NCBI GenBank assembly: GCA_016302165.1
Contig: JAEDOD010000004.1
Span: forward strand, 1-43,015
Reading direction: 5' to 3'
Source of the DNA: Sphaerochaetaceae bacterium
GTDB lineage: Bacteria > Spirochaetota > Spirochaetia > Sphaerochaetales > Sphaerochaetaceae
DNA: 43,015 nucleotides
A model generated the notes under the pieces. The model did not search any database, was not told the DNA's origin, and was given only the letters and a program-made list of their open reading frames with translations. Shown one piece after another: positions 16,844-24,703 of this stretch (position 1 is the stretch's first letter; each line of letters opens with the position of its first letter). The translations under genes and the position numbers were made by a program.

Positions 16844-17293
16844 GTGATAAATTTCATAGTTCCTACACTGGCCCTTCTCCTGGCCTTTCTATCTTCCATT
16901 GCCTCCTTCAGATATCTCATTACAAGGCAAGGAATTTATTGGACCATTCCTTTTTTTATCTCCTTGATACTTTTCTATCAGAATATCATAACCCTTCTGG
17001 AAGCAACGGTAGCTGAAGGGGATTTCCTCATTACATTCAACTCCATGCTTCCCCTGGTGCTGGCCATTCTATGGTATGCCCTTATCCAGGCCTTCCACTT
17101 TGCCCTGAAGACTGAAAGGGAATACAACAAATATGTGGACCAGTCCAGAAAGACCTACAATGAAGCCAGGTTCGTCCTCCTTACAGAAAGAAGAAGAACC
17201 AGGAAGGAGCAGATGGAGAAGAAGGAAGAGAAAAGGAACAAGCCTGTGGTGCCAAAGGTCCCTTCCTACAGTTTTCCTGATGATGACAACTGA
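16844..17293 (+). CDS. Small membrane protein of unknown function
   Basis: A 149-residue protein with about three transmembrane helices (starting INFIVPTLALLLAFL, then IPFFISLILFYQNII, then LPLVLAILWYALIQ) followed by a long charged cytoplasmic-type tail of about 55 residues rich in K, R and E. The family is not recognised. GTG 16844 is chosen because GGAGGT (16831-16836) precedes it by 7 nt and the predicted transcript starts at about 16831; the in-frame ATG 16829 would lie at or before the transcript start. It stands between dgt (divergent) and aroK (same strand, separate promoter). Confidence 0.65.
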   Translation: MINFIVPTLALLLAFLSSIASFRYLITRQGIYWTIPFFISLILFYQNIITLLEATVAEGDFLITFNSMLPLVLAILWYALIQAFHFALKTEREYNKYVDQSRKTYNEARFVLLTERRRTRKEQMEKKEEKRNKPVVPKVPSYSFPDDDN

Positions 17294-17310
17294 TACTACA
17301 AAACATATTG

Positions 17311-17339
17311 TTCAAAAGTTATCCCTTTTCTGATATACT
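17311..17339 (+). promoter_or_regulatory. aroK promoter, leaderless
   Basis: -35 TTCAAA (17311-17316), 17 bp, -10 TATACT (17334-17339) with extended TG at 17331. Eight nt separate the -10 from ATG 17348, so the transcript should start at or one to two nt before the ATG. No Shine-Dalgarno is visible. Confidence 0.65.
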
Positions 17340-17347
17340 GTGCCATC

Positions 17348-17890
17348 ATGCAAGACAGAAGAGGGATATTATTCTTTACAGGAATCAAGCACTCCGGAAA
17401 GACAACCTTTGCCAAAAGGATTGCTTCCAGGCTTGGATTTGAATTCAAGGATGCTGATGACCTTATATCCGCCCATATCGGAGATATGAGCGTCAGGGAG
17501 TTCTACAGACAAAAGGGAAAGGAAGCCTTCATGGAGGTGGAAAAGGAATCCGTGTCCTCCTTTCTTTCCTCCGCCCCTTCATCTCTGGTCCTTTCCCTTG
17601 GGGGAGGCGCTTCAGACAACACTCCACTTATGGAGGAGATGAAGGGAAAAGGCACCATCATCTACCTGAGAAGAGAGAAAGAGGATATGCTTCCTGTAAT
17701 ATTGAGGAATGGAGTTCCTGCATTCCTTGATAAGGATGATATCCAAGGCTCCTTCAGCGCCCTCTATGAAAGAAGGGACGGAATCTATAGGCGATACGCC
17801 GACCTTATTGTTGACCTGGGCCCCTATGGAGACAAGGACCAGACCGAGAATCTTATCTACAGAGCCCTTAAGGAGAAAAACTATGTCTGA
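17348..17890 (+). CDS. aroK: Shikimate kinase
   Basis: Phosphorylates shikimate at the 3-hydroxyl, step five of the chorismate pathway. The 180-residue P-loop kinase has Walker A GIKHSGKT (about residues 12-19), the shikimate-binding DADD at about residue 36, and the LSLGGGAS segment that forms the substrate pocket. Length is typical. It is the first gene of the aroK-aroC-XPB-Helicase_C_3 unit; aroC begins 8 nt before its stop. Confidence 0.92.
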   Translation: MQDRRGILFFTGIKHSGKTTFAKRIASRLGFEFKDADDLISAHIGDMSVREFYRQKGKEAFMEVEKESVSSFLSSAPSSLVLSLGGGASDNTPLMEEMKGKGTIIYLRREKEDMLPVILRNGVPAFLDKDDIQGSFSALYERRDGIYRRYADLIVDLGPYGDKDQTENLIYRALKEKNYV

Positions 17891-18950
17891 CAACACTTTT
17901 GGAAAAATATATTCCTTCACCACCTTCGGTGAATCCCATGGAGAAGCTTTGGGCACAGTAATCGACGGCATGCCATCCGGTGTCCAGGTTGACTATGATT
18001 TCCTTCTGTCGGAAATGGCAAGGCGCCGCCCTGGTCAGAGTTTGATTTCCACACAGAGAAACGAAGCTGACAGGCCAAGGATTCTTTCGGGAGTCTTTGA
18101 AGGAAAGACAACAGGAACACCAATTGCTGTCATAGTTGAAAACACAGACCAGAGGTCCAAGGATTACTCAGATCTAGCCCACACCTTTCGCCCTGGACAC
18201 GCAGACTTCACATACACGGAAAAGTATGGAAATAGAGACTACCGTGGCGGAGGAAGAAGCAGCGGAAGGGAGACCCTGGGAAGAGTAATAGCAGGAGCCT
18301 TTGCAAAGATGGCACTCCGCCAATATGGAATAAAGGTGGATGCAGCTGTGGTGGGAGTGGGAGAAGTCTCATGCTCCGACTATCAGTGGAATCCCCCCTT
18401 CCTCCCTCCCCTCTATGCTCCAGAATGCAAAGAGAAGGATAAGATGCTTGCACTTGTTGAGGAGGCACGACGGGATGGAGACAGCATCGGATCCACTGTG
18501 GAGTGCGTAATCCAGGGTGTTCCCGCAGGCCTAGGCTCTCCTGTCTTCGACAAGCTTGATGCTGTCCTGGCCCATGGAATCTTCTCCCTTGGAGCTGTAA
18601 AGGGCTTTGAGATCGGAAGCGGTTTCATGGCTGCAAAAAGCAGAGGAAGCCAGAACAATGATGAAATTGAAATTGTGGATGGAAAGCCCCACTTCCTTAC
18701 CAATAATGCAGGAGGAATCCTGGGAGGCATCTCCAACTCAGATACAATTGTTTTCCGCTCCTATTTCAAGCCCACACCATCCATATCCCTGCCACAGAAG
18801 ACCATTACTGACGAAAAGGAAGATACTGTGCTGGTAGTAAAGGGACGCCATGACCCTATCATCGGACCAAGGGCTGTGGTGGTGGTCGAAGCAATGAGTG
18901 CAGCCATAATCCTTGATTTCCTTCTCCGTAAAAGGTGCGACAGAATATGA
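17883..18950 (+). CDS. aroC: Chorismate synthase
   Basis: Converts EPSP to chorismate with reduced FMN. The 355-residue protein shows the family signatures: TFGESHGEALG near the N-terminus, the central RPGHADFTYTEKYG and GGGRSSGRET, and NAGGILGGISN with RHDP near the C-terminus. ATG 17883 is chosen because AAGGAG lies 7 nt upstream; it overlaps the aroK stop by 8 nt. Its own stop overlaps the next start (ATGA). No flavin reductase domain is fused. Confidence 0.96.
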   Translation: MSDNTFGKIYSFTTFGESHGEALGTVIDGMPSGVQVDYDFLLSEMARRRPGQSLISTQRNEADRPRILSGVFEGKTTGTPIAVIVENTDQRSKDYSDLAHTFRPGHADFTYTEKYGNRDYRGGGRSSGRETLGRVIAGAFAKMALRQYGIKVDAAVVGVGEVSCSDYQWNPPFLPPLYAPECKEKDKMLALVEEARRDGDSIGSTVECVIQGVPAGLGSPVFDKLDAVLAHGIFSLGAVKGFEIGSGFMAAKSRGSQNNDEIEIVDGKPHFLTNNAGGILGGISNSDTIVFRSYFKPTPSISLPQKTITDEKEDTVLVVKGRHDPIIGPRAVVVVEAMSAAIILDFLLRKRCDRI

Positions 18951-20593
18951 TTGACAGACCACTGATGGTACAGTCCGACAGGACAATGCTTCTGGATGTC
19001 CATTCTCCTTCCTTCAAGGAATGCAGACACGATATCATGGCCTTTTCAGATCTGGTGAAGAGTCCGGAGCACATCCATACCTATGTCCTTTCTCCAATTA
19101 CACTCTGGAACGCTGTGTCATCAGGATTGACTGCAGAAGAGATCATTTCCCGTCTCAGAAAATGGTCAAGATATGAAATAGACCAGCGGGTCATATTCTT
19201 CATTGAGGACACTGCATCCAGATATGGGGAATTCATCCTTACAGAAGAGGATGAAGAGAACCTTCGTCTATCGGTAAAAAGGGAGAAGTTCTTCCTCACC
19301 CTTTCCTCTGATGCTGCAACCATGAAGATGATGAGAAAGGGCCCAGGACAATACTTCCTGGTTCCAAGGCTTATGAGGGGGACACTGAAAGCCAGATTGG
19401 TGAAAATGGGCTTTCCTGTTGACGATAGAATCCCCCTTAAAAGTGGAAAAAGGCTGGAAGTTCAAAAGAAGGACACCTTCTCTCTCAGACCTTACCAGAA
19501 GGATAGCGTCGACGCCTTTCTGGAGGGTGGAGGCTTCGGCTCCATAGTACTTCCCTGCGGAAGCGGAAAGACAATTGTAGGCATTGAGGCCATGACACGA
19601 CTTGAGACAGCGACACTGATCCTCTGCCCCAACGTGTCTGCTGTACACCAATGGATCCGTGAGCTACTGGACAAGACAACCCTAAGAAAAGAAGACATTG
19701 GAGAGTATTCAGGAGAAAGCAAGGATATAAAGCCTGTTACAGTATGCACTTACCAGGTTCTGACCTATAGAAGGAAAAATGGAGAGGAGGAAGAGGCTGA
19801 GCCCCAGTATCCACATTTCTCCATTTTCAAGGAAAATGACTGGGGCCTTGTAATATATGACGAAGTCCATATGCTTCCAGCCCCTGTGTTCCGCATTACA
19901 GCTGAACTGCAGTCAATCTACAGGCTTGGCCTTACAGCAACCCTAATAAGGGAGGACGGCAGGGAGGATGAAGTCTTCTCCCTGGTGGGACCAAAGAGAT
20001 ACGACACCCCCTGGGGAGAGCTGGCAGATAAAGGTTTCATTGCCAAGGCCTATTGCCATGAGGTGAGGGTTCCGCTACCTCGGGAGATGGAAATTGAATA
20101 TGCCCTTGCAACAAAAAGAGATAAATACTCAATCGCCAGCAGGAATCCTCTGAAGATAGCTGTAGCGGAAGAGATATTGAAGAGGCATCCGGAGGACGGA
20201 ACCATCATTATCGGCCAATACCTGGACCAGCTGGAAGTCTTCCATGAGCACTTTGGATATCCTCTAATAACAGGATCCACATCCAACAAAAAGAGGGATG
20301 AACTTTACGACAAGTTCCGTAAGGGGGAAGAGAGGGTGATAATTGTCAGCAAGGTTGCCAACTTTGCTGTGGACCTTCCTGACGCCAGCGTGGCCATACA
20401 GATTTCAGGATCCTTCGGAAGCAGGCAGGAGGAGGCCCAGAGACTGGGAAGAATTCTTAGGCCTAAGGAAAAGGACAGCCATTTCTACACCATTGTCACA
20501 GAGTATAGCGAAGAGGAGACTTTTGCCTCCAATAGGCAGAAGTTCCTTTCGGAGCAGGGTTATTCCTACTCCATTGAGAAGGAGAACATATAG
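18947..20593 (+). CDS. XPB-type DNA helicase (SF2)
   Basis: DNA-dependent ATPase/helicase related to eukaryotic and archaeal XPB, thought to act in DNA repair or damage tolerance. In 548 residues I see an N-terminal Helicase_C_3-like domain (YVLSPITLWNAVSSGL), Walker A LPCGSGKT (about residue 202), the DEVH box (about residue 304), the XPB-specific RED motif in LIREDGRE (about residue 333), and motif VI QEEAQRLGRILRP. ATG 18947 overlaps the aroC stop (ATGA); a GTG four codons earlier is possible. The next gene encodes a protein with another Helicase_C_3 domain, an arrangement also known in actinobacteria. Confidence 0.9.
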   Translation: MIDRPLMVQSDRTMLLDVHSPSFKECRHDIMAFSDLVKSPEHIHTYVLSPITLWNAVSSGLTAEEIISRLRKWSRYEIDQRVIFFIEDTASRYGEFILTEEDEENLRLSVKREKFFLTLSSDAATMKMMRKGPGQYFLVPRLMRGTLKARLVKMGFPVDDRIPLKSGKRLEVQKKDTFSLRPYQKDSVDAFLEGGGFGSIVLPCGSGKTIVGIEAMTRLETATLILCPNVSAVHQWIRELLDKTTLRKEDIGEYSGESKDIKPVTVCTYQVLTYRRKNGEEEEAEPQYPHFSIFKENDWGLVIYDEVHMLPAPVFRITAELQSIYRLGLTATLIREDGREDEVFSLVGPKRYDTPWGELADKGFIAKAYCHEVRVPLPREMEIEYALATKRDKYSIASRNPLKIAVAEEILKRHPEDGTIIIGQYLDQLEVFHEHFGYPLITGSTSNKKRDELYDKFRKGEERVIIVSKVANFAVDLPDASVAIQISGSFGSRQEEAQRLGRILRPKEKDSHFYTIVTEYSEEETFASNRQKFLSEQGYSYSIEKENI

Positions 20594-22248
20594 TGGAGCT
20601 CTCTAGACTGTACTATGGAAAGGGAGGAGAAAAGAAGTTCCAGCTTTTTCTCAGGAAGAATGAGGAAAGGATTCTTTCCCTTCTGCCTGAGGGTATCTCC
20701 ACAGAGCTTTCAGTATTCTTCCTTTCCCGTGGAGAACTGAAAGACAGAAAGCTTCTGGAGGCTCTTTCCCTGGTAAGAGGCATGAGCGTAACTGAAAGCG
20801 GTGAGAGAATCCTTTCAGCCTATCCCTTATTCGGAAGCGGAAAGGAAGAGAGAGGAAACTATTCTGTGGAGTTTTTCCCTTTTCTCTTTTCCCTGATCTC
20901 CAAGGGGATGGTTCCCTCCCGCTACCAGCGCTTCATATCATCTTCCGCCTTCACTTCCCTCTTCCCTTGGAGAGATTCCTCTCTTGTCACATATGAAGCA
21001 GAGAAGACCATTGAAGCACTACTCTCCTTTGGCCTGATAGCAAAGAACTCCAATAAGCTTATTCTAGACAAGAAGGCTGCACTTACCTTTATGGAAAAGG
21101 ATGAGCTTTATAGGCTGGCCCATGTACTTTCTCCCTCCCCTTCAGCCTCAGACAGGCAGAAGACAAAGGATTTCATCTCCCTCTCTCTTCTGATCAACGG
21201 AGTGGAGGAGGATAAGATCCACGCTCTCCTGGCCTTCATCTCGTCTGTCACAGGTTCCTCCATTTCCCTCTCTACCCTTATTGGATTTTCAATATTGAGA
21301 GAGGAGGACGGAAAGTATACAGCATCAGACATCTTCGGCGAGAAGGGAAAAGCCATAGTGTCAGGAGACATGACCATATCCTCCCGTTTCTCCTCCTATC
21401 CAAGAATCTTCCTCATAGCTGAGCCTGTGAAGGCTGACAGCCTAAACCAGTGGACCATCACCCGCTCCGGCATAAGGACGGCCTTGGACTGGGGAATGAA
21501 GGGAGAAGATATAATCGCTGCCCTCTCCTCCTGTTCCTCCTCTCCTATTCCAGAATCAGTGGTTGATAGAATTCTTTCCTGGATAAAGGAATATGAAAGA
21601 GTCCACATCGTAAGGGGCGTAATGGTCACTGTAGACGAAAGGCTCTCGGCAATCCTTGAGGCCCTGCCTGCCCTTTCCTGCCACATCATTTCCCATCCCT
21701 CTCCCTGCTGTTTCTTCATGAATGGAGAGAATGAGGAGGAATGGAGGGCCGTGCTGTCTTCCCTGGGAATGGATATGCTTCCTGAAACCGTAGGGCCCCT
21801 CTTCAACGACGAACATAATCCTCCCATCCTTTCCACCCTCTCCCCTTCTCCCACACTTCCCCTCCATAGAGCGGTGGAATACAACGAAGTCGAGTATGGG
21901 AAGACCCTTTCCAATACCAAGGAGGAGCCTCAGAGAAGCCTGGTGGAATCACACCTCCTATTCTCTTCAAAGAGCACTATACAGCTGGAATGGGTGGATG
22001 GACTATTCTATGAGGAGAAAAGGGAGACAACCCTTTCTACAATCGCTGACGGAGACTGCCTTATCATTGAATGGGTGGATGGAAGCACAATGATCAGAAG
22101 GCCCCTAAGTCTGAAGGAAGATGGAGAAGAAGCTATCCTCATAACAGACAAAGGTGATCTGAAGTTTTCGAGAATCTGGAGACTTGCCCCCCTTCCTGGC
22201 TTTATCAGGAGAGAGGATCCAGATTCTTTGGATAGTGGTAACCTGTAA
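20593..22248 (+). CDS. Helicase_C_3 (PF13625-like) domain protein, XPB partner candidate
   Basis: A 551-residue soluble protein without helicase motifs. A block from about residue 255 to 355 (DMTISSRFSSYPRIFLIAE, then NQWTITRSGIRTALDWGM and SWIKEYERVHIV) matches the Helicase_C_3 domain found at the N-terminus of bacterial XPB proteins. The flanks are unassigned. The start is GTG 20593, which shares one nt with the helicase stop (TAGTG) and has AAGGAG upstream, so translation is coupled. This suggests a complex with the XPB helicase, by analogy with the mycobacterial gene pair. Its last 44 nt overlap the convergent aroDE gene. Confidence 0.75.
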   Translation: MELSRLYYGKGGEKKFQLFLRKNEERILSLLPEGISTELSVFFLSRGELKDRKLLEALSLVRGMSVTESGERILSAYPLFGSGKEERGNYSVEFFPFLFSLISKGMVPSRYQRFISSSAFTSLFPWRDSSLVTYEAEKTIEALLSFGLIAKNSNKLILDKKAALTFMEKDELYRLAHVLSPSPSASDRQKTKDFISLSLLINGVEEDKIHALLAFISSVTGSSISLSTLIGFSILREEDGKYTASDIFGEKGKAIVSGDMTISSRFSSYPRIFLIAEPVKADSLNQWTITRSGIRTALDWGMKGEDIIAALSSCSSSPIPESVVDRILSWIKEYERVHIVRGVMVTVDERLSAILEALPALSCHIISHPSPCCFFMNGENEEEWRAVLSSLGMDMLPETVGPLFNDEHNPPILSTLSPSPTLPLHRAVEYNEVEYGKTLSNTKEEPQRSLVESHLLFSSKSTIQLEWVDGLFYEEKRETTLSTIADGDCLIIEWVDGSTMIRRPLSLKEDGEEAILITDKGDLKFSRIWRLAPLPGFIRREDPDSLDSGNL

Positions 22249-23653
22249 AGGATTCGAACTGAAGCTTTCCCTGCTCCATCAGCATATCGATGCCGAACTT
22301 CAATGTACATCCAGCCTTTTCTGCAGCTCTAAGGAACTTGGTGTATTTAGGAGCATACACTATATCGTAGGCCACTTCCTTTCCTGAGAACTCAAAATCC
22401 TCTGCAGGATTCACATCCTCATTGGGATAAAGCCCCAGGCTGGTAGCCTGGACCACCAGGTCCACCTTACCTTCATAGTTCTTTATATTATCCATACTGT
22501 CATAGGCCACGCCATAGAGCTTTGCCATATCTTCAGCCTTGGAAACAGTCCTGTTTAGAATAGTCACCTTGACAGAGCGCATCTTCAATGCCCAGACTAT
22601 GGCCTTGGCCGCTCCTCCAGCTCCCAGCACCAGGGCAGATGTTATTCTGCCATCCTCGATTTCCTTTTCAATGGGATTCAAAAAGCCATAGAAATCTGTA
22701 TTGGTGCCTTTCCACATGTTCGGAACCCTGACTACAGTATTGCATGAACCAATCTGCTTCACTTCCCTTGTTATGTTACCAAGGAATCTGACCACGTCCA
22801 CCTTAAACGGTACCGTTACACTGAAGCCTCTCAGCCTAAGCATTTCAGCCAGCGTCAGAAAGGACCTGATGGAATCTGAAAGGAAAGGAACATATACAGC
22901 GTTATAGTTGATCCTATGGAAACCAGGATTATGGATCTGCGGGGAAAGGGAGTGCATTACAGGATTTCCTACTATTCCATAGATACCTGTATTGTCATTG
23001 ATCCTATCTGCCCTATATAGAAGCTTAAGGTCCCTGGCGCTGACCATGCCTGGAGCCACAGCGACTCCGTTGGAGCCGAAGGTAAGGATGCTACCCATCT
23101 TTTTGTATAGGATTCTGGTGCATACTCCCCATTGGCCCATACCTATGATGATCTTGGGAGTATCCTTCAGCTCTTCATTGACTCTGAAAAGAGTCATGAT
23201 ATCTGCAATGGAATGGGGTGTAACGGCAATCTTTGCCACGTCCCCACGGGAGGACAGGGAATGGACCTTGGAGAATATATCTGCAGGAATACCTTCAAAG
23301 TCATGGAAGCTTCTGATCACCTTCACTCCCAGACTGTGGGCACACTCCTCCACATCGCTTTTCTTTACGTCATCCTCAATGTCTACATAGGAAAAGCCGC
23401 CACCTTTCAAGGTCTCCATGAGAAGACTTCTTCTTGCCTTTTCCTGAAGATTGCATTTACCGCCATCACTTACACGTCGCAGAGTAAGAATAACAGGAAT
23501 ATTCACCAAGGAAGGGAAAGTTGAGGCCTTTGCCTGTTCCTCCGGATTGAGAAGATCCAGACGGAGCTCGCATATATCTACAAAATCCTTGTTAGCCTCA
23601 AGGTCCAATAGGTTATCTTCAATGGTGGGTCCACTTAAGGTAAGGCAAATCAA
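22205..23653 (-). CDS. aroDE: Bifunctional type I 3-dehydroquinate dehydratase / shikimate dehydrogenase
   Basis: Carries out steps three and four of the chorismate pathway in one 482-residue chain. The N-terminal half is type I AroD: SFHDF (base histidine), VAKIAVTP (Schiff-base lysine) and a C-terminal FGSNGVAVAPGM. The C-terminal half is AroE: GNPVMHSLSPQIHN, VTVPFK (catalytic lysine), GAGGAAKAI (NADP site) and NTDFYGF. The start is TTG 23653 with AGAGGAG 6-7 nt upstream. The fusion is usual in plants and in Chlamydia but uncommon in bacteria. It faces the aroK-aroC operon and overlaps that operon's last gene by 44 nt. Confidence 0.95.
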   Translation of the reverse strand: MICLTLSGPTIEDNLLDLEANKDFVDICELRLDLLNPEEQAKASTFPSLVNIPVILTLRRVSDGGKCNLQEKARRSLLMETLKGGGFSYVDIEDDVKKSDVEECAHSLGVKVIRSFHDFEGIPADIFSKVHSLSSRGDVAKIAVTPHSIADIMTLFRVNEELKDTPKIIIGMGQWGVCTRILYKKMGSILTFGSNGVAVAPGMVSARDLKLLYRADRINDNTGIYGIVGNPVMHSLSPQIHNPGFHRINYNAVYVPFLSDSIRSFLTLAEMLRLRGFSVTVPFKVDVVRFLGNITREVKQIGSCNTVVRVPNMWKGTNTDFYGFLNPIEKEIEDGRITSALVLGAGGAAKAIVWALKMRSVKVTILNRTVSKAEDMAKLYGVAYDSMDNIKNYEGKVDLVVQATSLGLYPNEDVNPAEDFEFSGKEVAYDIVYAPKYTKFLRAAEKAGCTLKFGIDMLMEQGKLQFESFTGYHYPKNLDPLS

Positions 23654-23672
23654 AACAAACTCCTCTTGTGGG

Positions 23673-23702
23673 ATTCTATCCTTTTTGTAAGGTAAGGTTC
23701 AA
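23673..23702 (-). promoter_or_regulatory. aroDE promoter
   Basis: Minus strand: -35 TTGAAC (23697-23702), 18 bp, -10 TAGAAT (23673-23678). A Shine-Dalgarno AGAGGAG follows before the TTG start. Confidence 0.6.
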
Positions 23703-23771
23703 CCAAAGATGACTAAAAAATGCATAATATCTGCATAAACATTATATTTTACGAATAATTCTCAAGTGTCA

Positions 23772-24572
23772 TCAATTAGGGACGAACCTTTCAAGATATC
23801 CGGAGACATACTCAGCCCAGCTATACTGAGCCATGAACTCCCCTTCATATTTTGAAAGCACAGACTTGTCTCCACGCTTGAAGTGGTAGTAGTCACTTTC
23901 AATCTTTGAAGCATCCACAGCAAGAGAGTTGTAGGATCTGATTACAGCTCCTTCAGCACCCACTTCCCTGAGGCCCTTCATCATTGCTGTAATTATCTGC
24001 TGCATATAGGCCTGCTGGGCTGAATCGAATTCTCCATCCTCAAAAAGTATTCCTGCCAGCTCCCTGATGGTGCAGGAGGCACCAGCCCTGAGAACCAGGT
24101 AAGCAAGGAGTTCCTTGCTCTTGGACCGTGAGAACTTTACAAGATTGCCCTTGGTGTCGAAGACATCAAAGTTGCCGAAGCACCTTGCTGTAAGAAGAGT
24201 ACTGTTGGCATCATTTACAGGGAACCTAAGCTGTTCAAGCTCCTTCTTTATCTTCTCTTCGGAAACAGGCTTCATTACATATCCGGAGGCATGGAGACTC
24301 ATTGCAGGTAGAGCATACTCGTCATATCCTGTGACAAATATGATATTGGTCTCAGGATGGACCTCCTTGATCTTCTCTGCAACCTCAAGGCCTGTCATAC
24401 CTCTCATGCGTATATCAAGGAAGGCTACATCAGCCTTGTTGTCCTTTAGCCATTCAATTATTTTCTGAGGCCTTGAGAAGCTGACCACTTCAGCTTCCGG
24501 CTTCACGCTTTTCACTAGGTCCGTAAGCATTTCAAGAGCCAAAGGTTCGTCATCAGCTGTAATGATTGTCAT
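23772..24572 (-). CDS. Response regulator with REC domain and SARP-like DNA-binding/BTAD output
   Basis: Two-component regulator of 266 residues. The REC domain (residues 1-120) has the acidic pocket D7-D8-E9, the phospho-acceptor D53 (FLDIRM), T80-region FVTGYDE and the K of VMKPVSEE. The C-terminal 140 residues form a winged-helix part (RSKSKELLAYLVLRAGA) followed by a short helical repeat region ending in YEGEFMAQYSWAEY, the pattern of SARP/BTAD regulators. No histidine kinase is adjacent, so it is an orphan here. AAGGAG lies 10-11 nt before ATG 24572, behind a good promoter. Confidence 0.85.
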   Translation of the reverse strand: MTIITADDEPLALEMLTDLVKSVKPEAEVVSFSRPQKIIEWLKDNKADVAFLDIRMRGMTGLEVAEKIKEVHPETNIIFVTGYDEYALPAMSLHASGYVMKPVSEEKIKKELEQLRFPVNDANSTLLTARCFGNFDVFDTKGNLVKFSRSKSKELLAYLVLRAGASCTIRELAGILFEDGEFDSAQQAYMQQIITAMMKGLREVGAEGAVIRSYNSLAVDASKIESDYYHFKRGDKSVLSKYEGEFMAQYSWAEYVSGYLERFVPN

Positions 24573-24596
24573 AGTCCTAATGTCTCCTTAAGTCCA

Positions 24597-24624
24597 ATTA
24601 TCCAATCCCACAACCTATTGTCAA
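24597..24624 (-). promoter_or_regulatory. Promoter of the response regulator gene
   Basis: Minus strand: consensus -35 TTGACA (24619-24624), 16 bp, -10 GATAAT (24597-24602). Confidence 0.65.
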
Positions 24625-24703
24625 GGGAGAAAGACAAAGAACTATCCCCTACTCCATCTTCCTATAAAAAAAATCTTCCCCTATACTCACTAGGGAGATC
24701 AAA

